Shown here in pieces: positions 62,943-64,000 of a DNA stretch of 64,000 bases. The notes beneath the pieces are model-generated. The model was not told where the DNA came from, searched no databases, and saw only the letters and a list, made by a program, of their open reading frames with translations. The DNA is taken from the NCBI GenBank assembly GCA_014529385.2, contig CM043961.1, positions 13,185,978 through 13,249,977 of the forward strand, read 5' to 3'. The translations under genes were made by a program, and so were the position numbers. The stretch's first letter is position 1, and each line of letters begins with the position of its first letter. This DNA is from Adiantum capillus-veneris. Lineage: Eukaryota; Streptophyta; Polypodiopsida; Polypodiales; Pteridaceae.

Positions 62943-64000
62943 AAGATTTTCTTTAAGCTTTCGAAAGCATTGTTCTCCTTAGCAGACCATGTATACCTAA
63001 CGCTTTTCTTTGTTAGGTCATGTAATGGTCTCGTAATTTGTGAGAACTTTTCTATGAAGCGTCTATAGCATGCACACATACCTATAAAGCTTCTTAGTTC
63101 ATGAAGATTCTTTGGTTTAGGCCATCTTTTTATTACCTCTAACTTTGATGGATCCATTTGGATGCCATCTTGAGAGATAATGTGACCTAAATACTGAATC
63201 TCTTGCAAGAAAAAATCACTTTTCTTTCGATTAACATAAAGTTTATTCTCTCTTAAAACTTGAAATATTACCTGGAGGTGTTGCTTGTGTTCGTCTAATG
63301 AATTAGAGTAGATGATAATATCATCAAAGAACACTCCAGTGAAGGTTCGATGAGGCTTGAACAGCTTCTCCATCAAGCGGTTGAATGTGGTTGGTGCATT
63401 GATCAAGCCAAAAGGCATGACAATGTATTCGTAAAGACCAAATGTGGTATGAAATGCGGTCTTTACAATGTCTTGATCAACTATCCTTATTTGATGATAG
63501 CCACTTTTTAGGTCAATCCTACTGAAGTAGGTCGATCCTTGTAACTTATCAAATAGGTCTTCTACCTGTGGAACGGGAAACGTATTCTTGATAGTGATCC
63601 TATTTAGTGCTCTATAGTCGACACACATACGATATGTGCCGTCTTTCTTTTGCACTAATAGCACAGGTGAGCAAAATGGAGATGAGCTAGGCCTAGCCAT
63701 GCCCTTCTCAACTAACTCATGCACTTGCCGCATAATCTTCTCTTGTTGATCTTGAGAAACTCTATAAGGAGGTTTGTTAGGCAGTGAACTTCCTGGAAGA
63801 AGTTCAATTGCATGGTCATCATTACCTCGTTTAGGAGGTAGCTCACAACGGATGTCGTCAATAAAAACATCTTGAAACCCCTTGAGAAAATTGGATAACT
63901 CTAATTCCTTTTGGTTGCTTTTATTTTCTTTTGCTAAAGCATTAGGTTCATTTTGAGAATCTTTAACAAAAATCATGTACACAGAAATAGAGCTCTTTAT
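62831..64000 (-). pseudogene. H2 reverse transcriptase (intact catalytic site)
   Basis: The frame 63982-62831 holds 'PPKRGNDDHAIELLPGS', 'RMCVDYRALNRITIKN', '[13 protein letters not shown]', 'MPFGLINAPTTFN' and the catalytic 'GVFFDDIIIYS', then 'YLGHIISQDGIQMDPSKL' and 'RSFIGMCACYRRFIEKF'. The RT itself has no break. The frame only fails afterwards, near 62940, at the start of RNase H. The protease and gag lie beyond the right edge of the window. With the broken integrase the copy is nevertheless inactive. Confidence 0.9.

Overview
This is nuclear DNA of a land plant, probably a seed-free vascular plant such as a fern. The evidence is a PORR-domain organelle RNA-binding protein gene, fragments of PPR genes whose helices read like those of ferns and lycophytes (for example 'CILKACGS'), plant telo-box motifs, chromodomain-bearing Ty3/Gypsy elements and a Tat-type integrase. 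The fern guess is an inference; 'land plant' is secure. No prokaryotic gene, CRISPR array or tRNA gene was seen.

About 85% of the window is nested LTR retrotransposons. I name families A to H; symbols are local. 1-6112: element F1 (minus, gag-PR-RT, broken), interrupted by a plus-strand Tat-type integrase/LTR fragment (G), with its 5' LTR head-to-head against an older relative, F2. 6381-17899: element B1 (plus), a gag-protease element with no RT or integrase. Its 5' LTR is split by a 4.3 kb deletion derivative of family A (A'), and its protease active site is split by a solo A LTR. 17900-32960: element D (minus, chromovirus, dead), split by element A (19703-28401), which is structurally complete: two 1477 bp LTRs with one difference seen, a 5 bp target duplication and one open 1704-codon Gag-Pol frame. 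33137-45023: a second B copy (B2, target duplication ATATC), split by element E (34637-41527, minus, degenerate chromovirus) and by a short polyadenylated LINE-type insertion. A 5'-truncated LINE lies at 45308-45992.

From about 46 to 55.9 kb lies a small gene island. It holds a three-exon gene for the INO80 chromatin-remodelling subunit Ies6/INO80C (47275-47971, plus), visible only when introns are modelled, and an intact single-exon PORR gene (53110-54741, minus). Around them are a decayed copia gag, PPR pseudogene pieces and simple repeats. From 56190 to the window end, a family H chromovirus (H1) is split by a second copy (H2) that runs off the right edge.

The relative insertion order is readable from the nesting: D before A; B1 before A' and the solo A LTR; B2 before E; H1 before H2. 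The most unusual item is family B. Two independent copies keep a matching downstream coding segment in place of pol, ending in a chromodomain-like pattern right at the polypurine tract. Also notable are a sequence block shared by otherwise unlike LTR families (A, A', F), a 436 bp tandem duplication across the primer-binding site of E, and CCAAT-type inverted modules in the LTR of H.
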